From: Rallus limicola
Lineage: Eukaryota > Chordata > Aves > Gruiformes > Rallidae
Direction: 5' to 3'
Length of the DNA stretch: 64,000 nucleotides
NCBI GenBank assembly: GCA_022605955.1
Contig: JAKCOZ010000059.1
Span: 1,240,001 to 1,304,000, forward strand
The position numbers and the translations under genes are program-made. Below the pieces are notes generated by a model. It did no database searches, was not told where the DNA came from, and saw only the letters and a program-made list of their open reading frames with translations. Below are positions 50,149 through 62,512 of this stretch, piece by piece (the first letter of the stretch is position 1; every line of letters starts with the position of its first letter).

Positions 50149-52024
50149 ATATTCCTTCCTCGGGAATAATATCCCTGATCAGTATTTCATTCATACTGAT
50201 TCTTGAAAATTGCTCCTCAAAGGCCTTCCATAAATGACTGCAAGTATGTCTAAGCATAGTTCAAATGTAATTACCCAAAATCTGAGCCTTAGCTGGCTCC
50301 GATGTAAAACAAAAATGCAGCTGTGGAGCATGTACAAGAAGTTCTAGTACGTGCCCCCCCGCCCCAAAAAAAAACCCCACTTGCTCCGAGTCCCACTTCC
50401 CAAAGTAGTACCTCTTTCCATTAGATAGCAGCAAAGATCAGACATCCTCCCCGTCCTCCTTGTTGGAGAGCTCCCAGCTGTGTTTTCTGGTCTTTTGGGG
50501 GTACCTGGAGAGTTTTCTTACAGGGGCCACACAGAACTGTATGTGTGCACATGTACAGGTTAATGTGTCAAGCAGTTGCACAAACACCATGCCACCATAG
50601 ATGAGTTAATTACAAGTCAGCAGTGCTCTGCTGGAAATGAGCCTAAAGATATCTCCTCCTCTCTCTCCAGTCTGACAGCTTGCCAGGAGGATGGGGCCAG
50701 AGAAAGCCTTTCCAGCTAATTAGTGTTGTGTGCTAATATTGGACAAGGCTGTTTCATGCACTTCACTTTCTTTTCCTTAGTCCTCTTCCTGTTAGCTCTA
50801 AAAAGCAGCAAGGCACGTATGAGTAGAAGGGTATCTCCAGTGAAGTCCAGCAGGCTTAGGCAGCTCTCAGGAAAATACCCTTCAGGTCAGAGCTCAAAGC
50901 ACTTGCTTCCACAACAGATCTAAATGTTGCTTTCCTCATCCGTGGATAAAACACACTAGATTTCACAATATTAAATAGTGATATGATCACAAAGCTGGTT
51001 ATAAAGAAAATATGTTCAGCTTCTGAGGTGACTGATGTCTGTGGTCCTTGGCAATTGTGACTAATATGTGTAATAACTCCTAGCACATGAAATTTCTATA
51101 CTACTAGTACTCAGATGGGAAATATGGGGTTACCTGGTCATTGGTTCCTTTATTTTATATTTAGTATACCTTCAGTTTATGTTTAAGTGTTTCCTGTAAA
51201 TTGAAACACTTTCTGATCAGAATAAGGAGATTGGCTTTGAAACTAAATCAAAATGTTGATAAAAATTGACCACAGTTGCCTCACAGTAAATAAAATCGTT
51301 CTGTGATATGTATTAATGGAGGATAAAGGAATTATTTTTCTCCGAAACACAGGATTACAGTATCAGGAAAGCGTAGGCATCTGCTCAAGCCCAATACATT
51401 AGCTCTATTTCCAGATGAGTTCTAAGTAGAGAAATCTGGCTAACGTTAGGAGTCTGGGCTGTTGAGAAAAAGATGGTTTTCCGAGGTACACCGCACATAG
51501 ATTCTCAGCTCATTTGGAGGGGAGCACAGACAATCATTGCTATGTAAATAAAAACTGTGCAATGATTCTTTGTTTAAAGTTCTTTTTTCCTACACCTTTT
51601 TGAAGTGTTTTTCTAAAAATAGCCATTTGCCATTGAGAGTTCTGATGTTGGAGAAAGCATCAGTCCATTCCTCCAGTTAGGAGCACAGGACCGGAATGTC
51701 AAATTTCATTTCAAAGAAAATTCATAATACAGTCTAACTCCAGAAATCTTTTTTAAAGGAATTTTCATCATTCTCATATACTGGTGGGCAAAATTAGACC
51801 GATAGAAAAACCGTAGCTTGCCACTGGCAGATCTGAGTATCAAAACCAGGTCTCCAGAGCCGGTTGTTTTCCCCAGGGCCATGCTATTACCAAGTGCTCC
51901 TAGTGTGAGGGAAAAATGGCATGTATCTGTTCAGCACAGCTCACTGAATCTCTTGCAGCGTTCCTACTGCCGCTTGCCTCTGACTGATTGATGTACAACA
52001 AAAACTTCTTTTTACTTCTTCCAG

Positions 52025-52532
52025 GTATTCATCCAGTGGTTTCAAAACTCCTCAGAATACTTCAATAAATATGCAACTGCCTTCAAGAGAGACAACCCCT
52101 TATTTTAATAACGTGGATCAGAAGGACTTGGTCGGCTATTCATCTTCAAGGGCCAACTCCGTTCCCATCATCCCGTCTGTGGGCTTGGACGAAGCCTGCA
52201 TGCAAATGCAAAATGTTTCTGAAGTAACAGGCATCAAATGGTGCAAAAACTCCTATTCAGCTGAACTTGTCAATGTGAGTTCCCCAGTCAGTAATTGTCT
52301 TATAGCAGAACAACACGAAGTGAAAATATTGCTAGAAACTGTGCAGGAGCAGATTCGGATTCTGACAGACGCGAGGCGGTCGGAGGACTATGAACTGGCG
52401 GGTGTAGAAGCAGAGAGCAGCGCGAGCGAAAACACAGCCTTTCTGCCCATGAGCCCCATGGCCAAGTCAGAGCGAGAGGCACAATTTGTCTTAAAAAGCG
52501 AAACGCAAAGAGACTCGGTATTGACCAAGTGA
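52025..52532 (+). CDS. NRG3: NRG3 terminal coding exon (C-terminal tail and stop)
   Basis: One base completes the glycine codon from the previous exon, and 168 codons follow before TGA at 52530-52532. Blocks in order: YSSSGFK, NTSINMQLPSRET, YFNNVDQKDLVGYSSSRA, VPIIPSVGLDEA, IKWCKNSYSAE, a helix-like EVKILLETVQEQIRILTDAR stretch, RRSEDYEL, SASENTAFLPMSPMAKSERE and the end QRDSVLTK. All are recognisable in mammalian NRG3. The tail is serine-rich and probably disordered, except for the conserved amphipathic stretch. The acceptor is TTTACTTCTTCCAG. An in-frame ATG at 52071 makes part of this exon look like an independent gene of 153 residues, which it is not. Confidence 0.98.
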
Positions 52533-52924
52533 CTTCATGTGGGGGTTGTGGGAGGGGAAACAAGATCTGTGCATTCGATGCTTTGCTAAACAGGAAGGGA
52601 GGAAATTAAATACAAATTATTTATATGCATTAATTTAAGAGCATCTACTTAGAAGAAACCAAATAGTCAATCGCCCTCATATCATAGTGTTTTTTAACAA
52701 AATATTTTTTTAAGGGAAAAGTTCCAGGAGGGATGAAGCGTACATCAGGTGCTTTCTAGGCAGGTTTACACGTGCAGTTTCAGTTACAGAGCATTTTACC
52801 ACGGTCCCATTTGACTGTCCGAAGGCTTAGGCTATGCATCTTTTTTTCAGTAAAGGCCAAGACCATTCTTAGATTCACTGCTGGTTTCAGGGCAGCGCTG
52901 CAGTGAGCTGCTGGCCAGGGACTC

Positions 52925-52954
52925 AGTTCCCATGACCCCAGTTCCCATGACCCC
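52925..52954 (+). repeat. 15-bp tandem repeat, two copies
   Basis: The unit AGTTCCCATGACCCC occurs at 52925-52939 and again at 52940-52954 without mismatch, inside the probable NRG3 3' UTR. Confidence 0.9.
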
Positions 52955-54357
52955 AGTACAGATTCAGTCCCCTCTCCCCCTTTCCTCTTGGTTCCAGGTT
53001 CATACCATGGAAACAGGCACACAGACATCTTCTGAAGTGTGGTACCTATTGTGAATGCCTAAACTGAGCCAGATGCTTAACTCTCAACCTTACTTTAATG
53101 TGTCAGTAAGCCCAAGAAAGTCAGCGGGAACATTTAGGAGGCTTGGATTTGGCCAAGTGTGGAGTGGGGTTGGGGTCTATAGGGATGCAGCGGTCAGGAG
53201 CCTGCAGCTGCTCCATCTTCTGAGCTTTGCCGATCAGGCTGCCATGGTGGGGAGGGAGGCAGAAGAACAAGAGAAAGTGCAAAAGTGTCACTTACAGCAG
53301 ATTTGGTTTGGGTGTTTTTGAGTGGGAACATAAGCTCTGTTGTTCATTACCAACCTCTCAACATTTCTAAACTGTTACGATTCACAGGCATTTGTAAGCT
53401 CTCAAGAAGCCCTTCTGAGCGTGTGTGTGGTTTTTTTAAACTCTTTTTTTTTATTATGAGTTGTTCAGAGAAGTCAGGGAGACCTAATATGATCAAAATC
53501 CAGCTGATAGGTGCCCACACTGCCCTAATTTGTTCCCGCTTTCAGTTCTCCAATCACTTTAATGGTGACTTAGGCTTGTGAACTTTAAAGCTCCAACCCT
53601 GCAGATGGTTCAGTATGGGCAGCCCCACAAGTGTGCACAGACCTAATTCTAAAGGGGCTATGTAAGAGCAGATGGATTCCACCAAATCGTTCTCTGGAGA
53701 GGATCAAGGCCTTAGAGAAGAGATGTTGTTTCCCAGTTGCTGGATCGTGGTCACATTATAAGCATTTTTTTGCATTTGCTTTTGAGTCCCTCTTCCCCCC
53801 ATAAATTGTAACAGTACGCCAATAATGCAATGAATTGGCTTCAGTGACACACATTACTGTTTTTATTAGTATTAAAATATCTGCTTATTCATGGGGAAAA
53901 AGAAAATTAACTATAATAAAAAATTGCTAAATAGCCTTCCCTGGTTAATATCAGAAGATTGATTTTTAAAAAATAATAAATTACAGTATATAAAGTCTGT
54001 ATTAAAATATTCCTTTGCAACAAATTAATTGTTAAATTTATTAATGTGCCCCAGACTTTCCAGTTCACAAGTCTCAAGACTTCCCCAAAATAGCACAATC
54101 GATCACACAGTGCTGTTGTATGTTGAGTCAGAATAAAGCAATATTTTAACCTCTGTCAAGTAAATTTGGAAAAGAAATGCTGAAGGTGTATGTCATTTTT
54201 TTTTTCTTTTGTTAAGGCGGTAAAAAAATTACAGTCTTCATTCAGCAAGTCTTATTTTGGGTTACTTTTGCCCTTTTTTTTTTTTTTTAAGATAAAGTTG
54301 ATGAAATTGTCTTGTTTACAGAACTTTCTATGGCTGTAATCTTTGCTGTGTGTTTTC

Positions 54358-54363
54358 AATAAA
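54358..54363 (+). promoter_or_regulatory. NRG3: Polyadenylation signal AATAAA, likely NRG3 mRNA end
   Basis: Canonical hexamer about 1.83 kb after the NRG3 stop codon, followed by a G/T-containing stretch at about 54370-54395. An additional AATAAA at about 54585 could serve as a more distal site. Confidence 0.5.
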
Positions 54364-56068
54364 AATGTATTTGAGGGCAAGCTGAACTTTGTGCCCCAGG
54401 ATGGAGCATGCCTGGTTCGGACTCCCTTCTTCAATGCCTCAGAGCTTTTGTTGTAGCAGTACAGTGGGATCACTGTGAGGAGTGGTCTCACCCTGACTTG
54501 TTCCTACACTGTGCTGCGGCTGGGCATAGCCTCACTGTGCATGAGCTGAGCTGGCTGCGGGAGGCATGGCTCCAAGCCTACACCAAATAAACCCTTAGAG
54601 GTGTATAGGCGGGGCTCAGCTTCGCATTCCTACAGTCATGTTACTTCCCTGTCAACACCGTTTATGTCCCGCCAGCTCAGGACGTGACCACAGTGAGCTT
54701 GCCTCTGCCCATTAAGTCCTGTGAACGTGCCTGTAATATGAAAACTGGCTACCATATAAAGCTCTGATACAGTAATTTGTTAAGTGTGATTGCAATTAAT
54801 TGTTCACCGTTAATTTAATCAAGAGATGGTCTCTCTCTGCAATAACGTGCAGAATCCTGCCGAAATAGCTGTTTCAAAATTAAGTCTTTTTGATCCAGAC
54901 ATAAGGCCTTCTCTTCCCCAAATCCTACCGTACCCTGCAAATTCACCTTTGGCAACATGTTGGAAACACACGGCAAGATTTCCGTTGAAGAAAGAACCGT
55001 ATCATAAGCAATGCCTTTATGGAGAGAATGTGTTCACTCAGCACCTCTGCAAGACCCAGAAAGAAGGGGAGAGCAATGTATTTAAGAGAATGCAATGTTT
55101 GAATGGCAGATGAAGATCTGAAATGGTGAGGATATCTGTTAGATTCATGTTAGAGATGCGATCTTGTACTCAGCAAAGGATGTGTGACTGTTATATGTTA
55201 ACTGTTCTATTCAGTTTTCAGCATGTTTGAATAGAGAGACGTTAATATTAACCATACGACAGACTAGTGTATTATTTGTTAAGAGTATCACTTCAGATCC
55301 TATTGAAACTGTCCTTGTTTGCAGAGGAAAAGAAAAAGGTTTGAAAACATCAAACTAGGTAGCCTTAATGTCGTTTGTATTTCTCTAATGCAACTGTTTT
55401 CCTCCATGGACCCTCCTGTTTTACAGTGAATGGGACAACATTTTCTCTGAGGTCTGGCAATTAATGATGTAGAGGAGACAAAAGAAAGTTGTTCCGAAAC
55501 AGTTCAACTGGTAGGCCAAATTCTGCTTCACTTCTGACCCCTGTGGTCCTGTTGAACTCAGTGGATCAGAAGAGATGTGCATCACTGCAAAAATGAAGTT
55601 TATTCCTAAGATTACATCTGTTCCCAGCCTTGGAAACAGACTGTGATCCCCCTAAAATAAGCTCTGAACTCAGTCGTTTACCTGTAACATAACTAAAAAT
55701 TATCTCTGACCTATGAAGTTCCAAGTGTAGTCTGGTGTGAAAATTCACACATGCTGCATTACACTTGAGTAAACTGGAGGAACAGCTAATTAAATAAATT
55801 GAACTTTCTCTGAACTGAGCAGAGGAAGCTTGTGTCTCTTCATAATACTGTGGAGAAGAATTACGAGAGGTATATATCCTGAGCTTTTTGTTTTCCTTCT
55901 GTATAGAATTTCATCCAAACAATCCAAAATAACTCTTAAAAAAAAGTAAAAAATAGAATGATCCAAACATTTGAAATAGGAAATGTAGGTGAGTATGAGC
56001 ACTTCCATAGCATTAACCGCTCAGAAACCCTTCAGTACACCCAAGACCCAAAGTTAAAACACTGTATC

Positions 56069-56069
<1 letters not shown>

Positions 56070-56108
<39 letters not shown>
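56070..56108 (+). repeat. (CA)n microsatellite
   Basis: About 19 uninterrupted CA units, likely polymorphic in length. An open frame over 55958-56269 reads through it as alternating Thr-His and is an artefact. Confidence 0.97.
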
Positions 56109-56109
<1 letters not shown>

Positions 56110-59100
56110 CCATGGAAGAAGAGCTTTCAGAATGGTTTTGTTATCTAGCCGTCTAGCCATGCTCTCAGCTGACATAGTCAATGCAGTAATGACAGTTTAT
56201 ATTAACAGAGGAGCACATCCCAGATCTCTTCTACTGAATGTCCAATGCAGCATCACAAAGCTTAGTTAGCCTACCACATGATGTAAGGATTTCCAAGCTG
56301 ATTTATGGAGCTACCTCCATTTTGCTTATGAAAATCATATCAGCGTGTGAACAGCCTTGCCAGAAACAAGGTGCAAGTTCTTTGGCCAAGCAATTTGGTT
56401 TATCAGGTCTGTCTTTTACAAGGGCTGAGTATCACTGACCAGGCTCTACCAGTAACGAACTTAGCACTGCATGGCCTGTTCCAATGTTGTAACTCCTACA
56501 GCTTCAGGTTTAAATTTGAAAAAGACAACGAGATGCAGGTGTGTGCTTATGGCTGGACATGTACTAGATATGCTCCTGAATCAAAATGCTCAATCAGAGA
56601 AATCACGTCTACTTCTCATGTAAGCTGGGAAAAAATCTGGATACCTCTTCCCAATTCATCCCCAGCTTTCTTTGGTCTAATTTTGGACATTACTTGAAGA
56701 TTTCTTACTCTTATTTAAAATTCTGAAAATAAATACCAAAGAACTCTCTCTGAGTCCTAGCTGCAGTAAATAAAAGTAAAGCTTGAAAGAGCAAACCTGG
56801 AATAAAGACTGGGTTTGAAAAATGGCATTAATATCAATTGCCTTTCAATAAAGTAGAGTTTCCCTATACACTGGTTTTCACTTGGGAAAACAATGAGCTT
56901 ATAAAGTGATTTATTATCTTGGCATGAATTTAAAGTGCTCATCTGCAAGCAGATTGAGAAAAATCAAATCTCTAGTATAGATTTTTCAGCTTTTGTGATT
57001 TTTTTAAATTTGGTTTTATTTCATTTTAGTAGCCCAACAGGTCAATGATCCCATTATCTGATATTGTCTGACACATGGTCTTAAAGGCCATTTCTGTCCC
57101 TTTTTGTGGTTTAGATGCTGGATTGTTAGACTTCCTTAAAGAGAAAAAGGTTTTATCAAAGCTATATTAAAAAATTAATCACATAATAATATCATTTTTA
57201 CATTGCTGAAAATACAAGGTGATGTAAACTTTTTTCTTTTTGTACTGCATTATCACTGTAGGTTCATATTGTGATTGTGCTCCCTTTGTCGTGATGTCTA
57301 CTCCCATGAAAACACCTGCCACACCCAGTTTTCAGGTTTTAAACTTCCAAATCTTCATATCAAACAGGACTCTTGTATTTTAAATAGCAAAGTTCAAACA
57401 TGACATATAAATAAGGTAACTAAACTCATTTAAAAAGTGGGTTTTGGGGTTTGTTTTTTTTTTCATTTTTATTCAATAGCAATTAGAGGATTGGGCTATA
57501 GGAATCATTGGAAAGAAACAGAGTCACATATTATATTATATCATGGCAGTGGAAAGCCACTGCTGCAGCCCAGAACTGGGGAAAGCCATGATGGAAGGAG
57601 GAAACAGTCATCCACAGGGTATGCTGCAGGGGTAAAATACTTTCATTTTAATAGTAAAAAATAACATCATAGTTTATCTGTTGAAACTGCCAAAAAGTAA
57701 AACTACCTGAATTTATTAATGACCATGTTGGTAGTATTTAAAAAGGGAAAAGGGACAGAAATTCCCATATTTGTAATGCTTGTACTGTCCCTTGGAACAA
57801 AGGTAATTGTTTTGATTCTTTATTATTACAGCACAGTTTTCAATGACTGCTGCAGAGACAGAGTGATCACACAACACTGATGGGCTGCACTGGCCTTTAC
57901 TTTCTTGAAAAGATTGAGCAGGTTCCCCTTTGGTCAGCGGTCCTGTAAACAAGGAGGGATTTCCTAGTACCCCACAAGGCTATTCTTGTGAAATCCTTCC
58001 CAGATAATAAAGTAAAACTACAGCAAGAAAACACTCTTTTTTTTTTCCTATGAGGAACTATAATATTTTATATCTATGATGGAGAGGGGTTTATTGATGA
58101 CTGGAAGAATGTAAATAAAGTATAGGTTATAATGTATCTAAGTGGAATGGAAATCCTGTATTTGTATTGTAGCTTTTAGTAATGCATTCTCAAACATCAT
58201 CAGGAGGAGTCCTACCTGCAATTTATATTTCTTTTTTCCTTAGCACTGAACAAGGTCAGTACTCTACATCACTGTAGTGACCAGGCATTGATGTACTCTT
58301 GTCCTTATTCCTTGCTCTTGCATTGCAAGGACCACTGCTGTGCTGTCCTATGCCCACTCTGGTTTTAATGAAACCATTCGCTTTGAAATGATTCAGCATC
58401 TTCATTCATCTTCAATTTTACCACACCCTCAGAATTAAGAGTATAATTTACAACCTAATTTTAGGACACTGGGGATATCTGCTGAGTAAATTTAAGGCCT
58501 AAAGCACTCAAAATTCTATACGCTTGCATTTGCCTGCTTTGGATAGACCTAACAGGAAGCCTTTCCCTTGAAGAAGGATTTATGCACCCTGTACTGAAAG
58601 GCATTTTCCTGCCATTCCTTCATACCTGCTGGTATCAACATTTCCAGTATCTGAGTCAGCTGCTCTCTTCCAGTTCTCCTGCCCAGTGCTGGGAAGTACT
58701 GTGAGATTACAGATCCAAAGCCTCTGGCTTCTTTCAGAGTACCAAAGACCAGAAGTCATCTGAAGCATCCTGAGCTATGGCTTCAGATGCAACTTCTGCT
58801 TCTCAATGCTAAAATGTTTCCAAAGGTTAAGACCTCTAATGGGCATTGCATTAAATTATGTAATATAAAGAATGCCAAAGTTCATTAAATTAAGAGTTAT
58901 ATGGTAAATATTATTGTTTTAATGTATGTCTTCGTTTGAAGGAATGTGGAAGAAGCTGTATAAATAATTGGAAACTCAAAATACAAATAAGAATACAAGA
59001 ACAGAAAATATACAAAAATAATATTGTAAAATAAAAAGATAATTCCTTGCTTTCACTGAAATGAGCAGCAGTAGCTGAGGGCTATCAAGATGCATCAGGA

Positions 59101-59422
59101 AAATTAAAGAAGGGTCAGTGCTACTAGTATGTTTAAGACCTTTTTTAAGGAATTCAGTTTCCTTTTCTTGACAATATGTTAAGATGTTTTTTCCTTCATA
59201 CCATAAAGCATCCTCCTGTGCAGAGCCGAGGCAAGTACCGCAGACCTCAGCGTAAGCAGGAGGGAAATGCAGTATAGGTTTCCTTTGGATTTCTGACTCA
59301 AGTTAAACTCATCTGCTTTAGATTATCTCTGATTTCTTCCAGGAAATACTAAATAGTATCCCAAAAAAAGGAAAGAGGTATGAATACCTGATAACTTGGG
59401 TTTGGTTATTGGTTGTTGTTTT

Positions 59423-59472
59423 GGGTTTTTTGGGGGGTTTTTTGGGAGGAGGAGGGGTTCCCCCCAAAAAAA
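59423..59472 (+). repeat. G/T-rich stretch with 12-bp inverted repeat and potential G-quadruplex
   Basis: TTTTTTGGGGGG at 59426-59437 is exactly complementary to CCCCCCAAAAAA at 59460-59471, with a 22-base spacer. Between 59423 and 59457 there are four runs of three or more G separated by short T or GGA spacers, so the + strand could fold either as a hairpin or as a G-quadruplex. Confidence 0.8.
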
Positions 59473-60024
59473 TCTACCAATTAATACTAAGATTAGAACC
59501 ATCTTGATGAACTTTGATATCCTACAAATACCTGAGATTTTGACTGATCTCAATGGGGGAAACAGCAGCTAATAGAAGTATTACCACCCCAACAAGATGC
59601 ACACTTTGAACAAGTCCTGGATAAAAGGGTAGGGAGCTTCTCCTAGCTATGGTACAGCTTTTTCCACGGGTGAGAAGGGATGGATTTTGAGTTCAGCTAG
59701 GTCACATTATCTGAGAAACTTGCCTTACTATTATTTCTTTCTCATATCTTGTTAGGGAAACTGTGGTCATCAGCACTAGGGTATTGGGGTTTTTTTTTAA
59801 GGTTAGTGATTTCCAAATTCTTGGTTCCTTTAGTGTTGAATTTCAGAATTAGACTAAAATTTCTTCTGATTTTTTTAAACCATATTTACTTGAAATGCCT
59901 TTATTATGTTAACTATTAAACAACAAAAAACATAAACATTACAAATCTAAATTACAAATACTCAGATTTACATCTACAACAACAGGACATGGCAAGGATC
60001 TGTGTTTCATGTTTCTCTCCACAT

Positions 60025-60115
60025 CCAGTGAAGATGTCCCTGCTCATTGCAGAGGGTTTGGGCTTGGTGACCTTTCAAGGTCCCTGCCCACCCAAACCAT
60101 TCTAAGCATTCTCAA
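60025..60115 (+). mobile_element. CR1 3'-end fragment
   Basis: The block GTCCCTGCTCATTGCAGAGG (60035-60054), then GACCTTTCAAGGTCCCTGCC, CCAAACCATTCTAAGCATTC and a short tail, follows the typical last 80-90 bases of avian CR1 elements. It is diverged and 5'-truncated, in + orientation, without coding content. Confidence 0.75.
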
Positions 60116-61959
60116 GAAGCCTGTCAAGTTAGTTCTTTGATGTATCAAATTGCCCATAAAGTACTGGAGGTTTCCTTGCACGCCAATGGCAACTTCTGGG
60201 TTTACAATGAATGTTAAATAAAGTATTTGCAGAGAGAAAAAACTGACTACATGAACCTTCCTGGTCAGACACCAGTGTTGTACGAGTGGCAGCTGTTTCA
60301 CTGAGAGCACAGTCACTGTGAAGGGAATGAGGCTCCCATGGGAAGGTATTTACTGTGGCTCAGCAGTTGAGGTGACTGAAATGAAAGCCAGGTTTCCAGA
60401 AGCTATGCTCCTTTCCAAGGCTGGCCTACCCCAAGCCCAGGGTCATCTGCAGCTCCTCCACCATACCAAAAGGCAGGTGTCAGCACCTGCCTTCTCTGAA
60501 GGCTCCTCTCATTAAATTGAAATGAAGTAATATGAACTAAAAAATTGACAGGACTAATTCTCAGTTGCTGTCAGGTTATAGGGAGTGCCAGCAACAGTTC
60601 TGATTTAGTTTCTGAGGCTCTGGCTCATGATTCAACCTGACCCATTAGTTTACATTGCCTGAGCTGGGGCAATCTAAACAGAAATATCTCTGCCAATCAA
60701 GGTAACAGTATTAAAAGCAGTTTGATTCCAAATAACATTTTTTTAATACTTCGGTCCATATCCTCCTTGATTATTGAAGATGTAAAACTGCTTCCAAAGT
60801 CGTCTTAAAGCTGTCATTGCTAAGCTGTCTTTGCCAGAGTAACTGGTGGTAATCACTCAGCTCTAGCTCTGAGCAGCTCAGGAGCAGCTTGAGGTCCTCC
60901 AACTCTACAGATCATAGCTGGCTCTGGCAGTCCACAGTCATGTACAGGTACAAGCACAGCACTCCCTACTTGTTCTGCAGCAATCATGTACGTCCAGATC
61001 TAAGCATGGATCAGCTGCCAGGCGGATCTTTTACATTATCAGTTTTAATTAGCAAAGCTATCTTTTAGATATAATTGTCTCTGCTGCTTCTCCGGGTGCT
61101 GTGTAGAGAAGCAGCGAAGGCAAGTTCAGGCTCTCTGCACTTTCATCTCAGCTAATGATGGTAGGGTTTTTTCCAAAGCTGCTCAGGAGACAAAAGTGTT
61201 TAAAATTCTGACCTCAGATGAGGAACTGAAACCCTGGCAGGGGAGGGACATTCTGAGCAGGTTTTGTCTGTGTGTGTGCTTATCTGGCATGTCTGTCTTC
61301 CTGTCTGGTGATGTACCTAAAACCACTTAAAACATTAAACAATGCTAAGGCAAGAGATACACTCTGCCTTCTCTGCAGAAAGCACAGGGAGCTGAGTGAG
61401 GGCTAAAGACCAACAACATTTCCAACCAGTTCCAGTAGTATTTGCACAGACTGGTCATGCCAGAGTGGTCTGGCCACATTTTTTTTGCAGGCAGCGATGT
61501 AAATAAACTGCAAGTCAGTTTTAAAATGTCATTGGTTTGTAGTATCTCAGGATGGACTTGCAGGGTGCTCAGGGCAGCATTTGCAGCTCTCCTTAACATC
61601 CATCTCAGTTTAATTTAACTAATGGACATTCCTGTTGCATGGGTGGCAGCAATGCCCCAATGCAAAGGTGCAGGTGTCACACTGAGCCCTGTGTCGCATC
61701 CTGGCAAGCAGGGTGAACCATTCCATCCTTCAGCGTTACAGGCAGCACCCTGGATTGTCAGCTTCCTGTGGGCTCAGCCCCTTGTCTGGCGAGGAGTCAT
61801 CATGCGCTTTCACAGTTGGGGAGGGTCCTAAGCTAAAGACATAAAAGGGTGGCTTGAGGGAGAAAAAAAAAAAAGAAAAAAGAAATCACTGTCTTTTTAA
61901 ACAAGGCTGTTCTGTAACCCCATATAGATTGGCAACAAAGATGTGATTTTCTTTTTTTT

Positions 61960-62512
61960 TTCGTGGTTTAGCCCCAGCCAGTAACCAAGCATCATGTAGC
62001 CACCTACTCACCCCTCCTCCCCTAAAGGGGATGGGGAGAAGAATGGAAAAAAAGCTCTTGGGTTGAGATAGGCAATTTAATAGGATAACAAAAGAAAATA
62101 AATACAATAATAAAAATAATTATAGTAGTAAATAATAATAATATTAATAAATCGGATAAACTAAGTGATGCACAAATGCAGTTACCCCATGTTGAAGAGT
62201 AAAAACCCAACTGGATGCCCAGCCTATTTCAAAGCAGTAATCCCACCTCCCGACTAACTTTCCCAGTTCTATCCAGAGCATGACGCTCTGTGGCAGGGAA
62301 TATCCCTTTGTCCAGCAGCTGTCCTGGCCGTGCCCTCCCAGCTCCTGGTGCACCTGGCAGGGCATGGGGAGCTAGAAAGTCCTTAAGTACCTAGAAACAA
62401 CTAAACACTTCAGCATGTTACCAACATTTTTTTGCATTCTAAATCCAAAACACAGTGCTATACCAGCTACTAGAAAGAAACTTAACTCTCTCTCAGCCAA
62501 AACCAGAAGACA
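61960..62512 (-). mobile_element. Solo LTR of the same ERV family, antisense
   Basis: Read on the + strand it starts with CGTGGTTTAGCCCCAGCCAG (61962-61981) and ends with CTCAGCCAAAACCAGAAGACA (to 62512), the mirror of the sense start and end of this avian LTR. The interior shares blocks with the copy at 5885-6430, including the GGCAGGGCATGGGGAG and GTTACCAACA blocks. The TATA-like position is mutated here; an ATTAAA on the - strand near 62080 could be the LTR polyadenylation signal. No internal viral genes adjoin, so it is a solo LTR. No clear target-site duplication was found because the left flank is a T run. Confidence 0.85.

Larger units (their letters stand above)
46203..52024 (+). other. 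NRG3: Last NRG3 intron
   Basis: Bounded by GTAAGT and TTACTTCTTCCAG; phase 2; about 5.8 kb. Apart from an exact 45-bp tandem duplication at 49680-49769 and a T16 tract at 50133-50148, I see no mobile element or gene. Confidence 0.85.
52533..54380 (+). other. NRG3: Probable NRG3 3' UTR
   Basis: The stretch after the stop codon has no recognised coding sequence. AATAAA occurs at 53915-53920, 54132-54137 and 54358-54363; I favour the last as the main site because a TTTGTGCC stretch follows about 25 bases later, giving a 3' UTR of about 1.85 kb. Shorter forms from the earlier signals are possible. A T15 tract lies at 54274-54288 and a two-copy 15-bp tandem repeat at 52925-52954. The true end cannot be fixed without transcript data. 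Confidence 0.55.

Noticed and set aside
54408..54590. Higher-GC segment with a 60-codon frame and an AATAAA near 54585
   Set aside because: No recognisable protein; it may be distal 3' UTR or flanking DNA, but there is not enough to call a gene.
55958..56269. 103-codon open frame
   Set aside because: It reads through the (CA)n microsatellite and has no other coding features.
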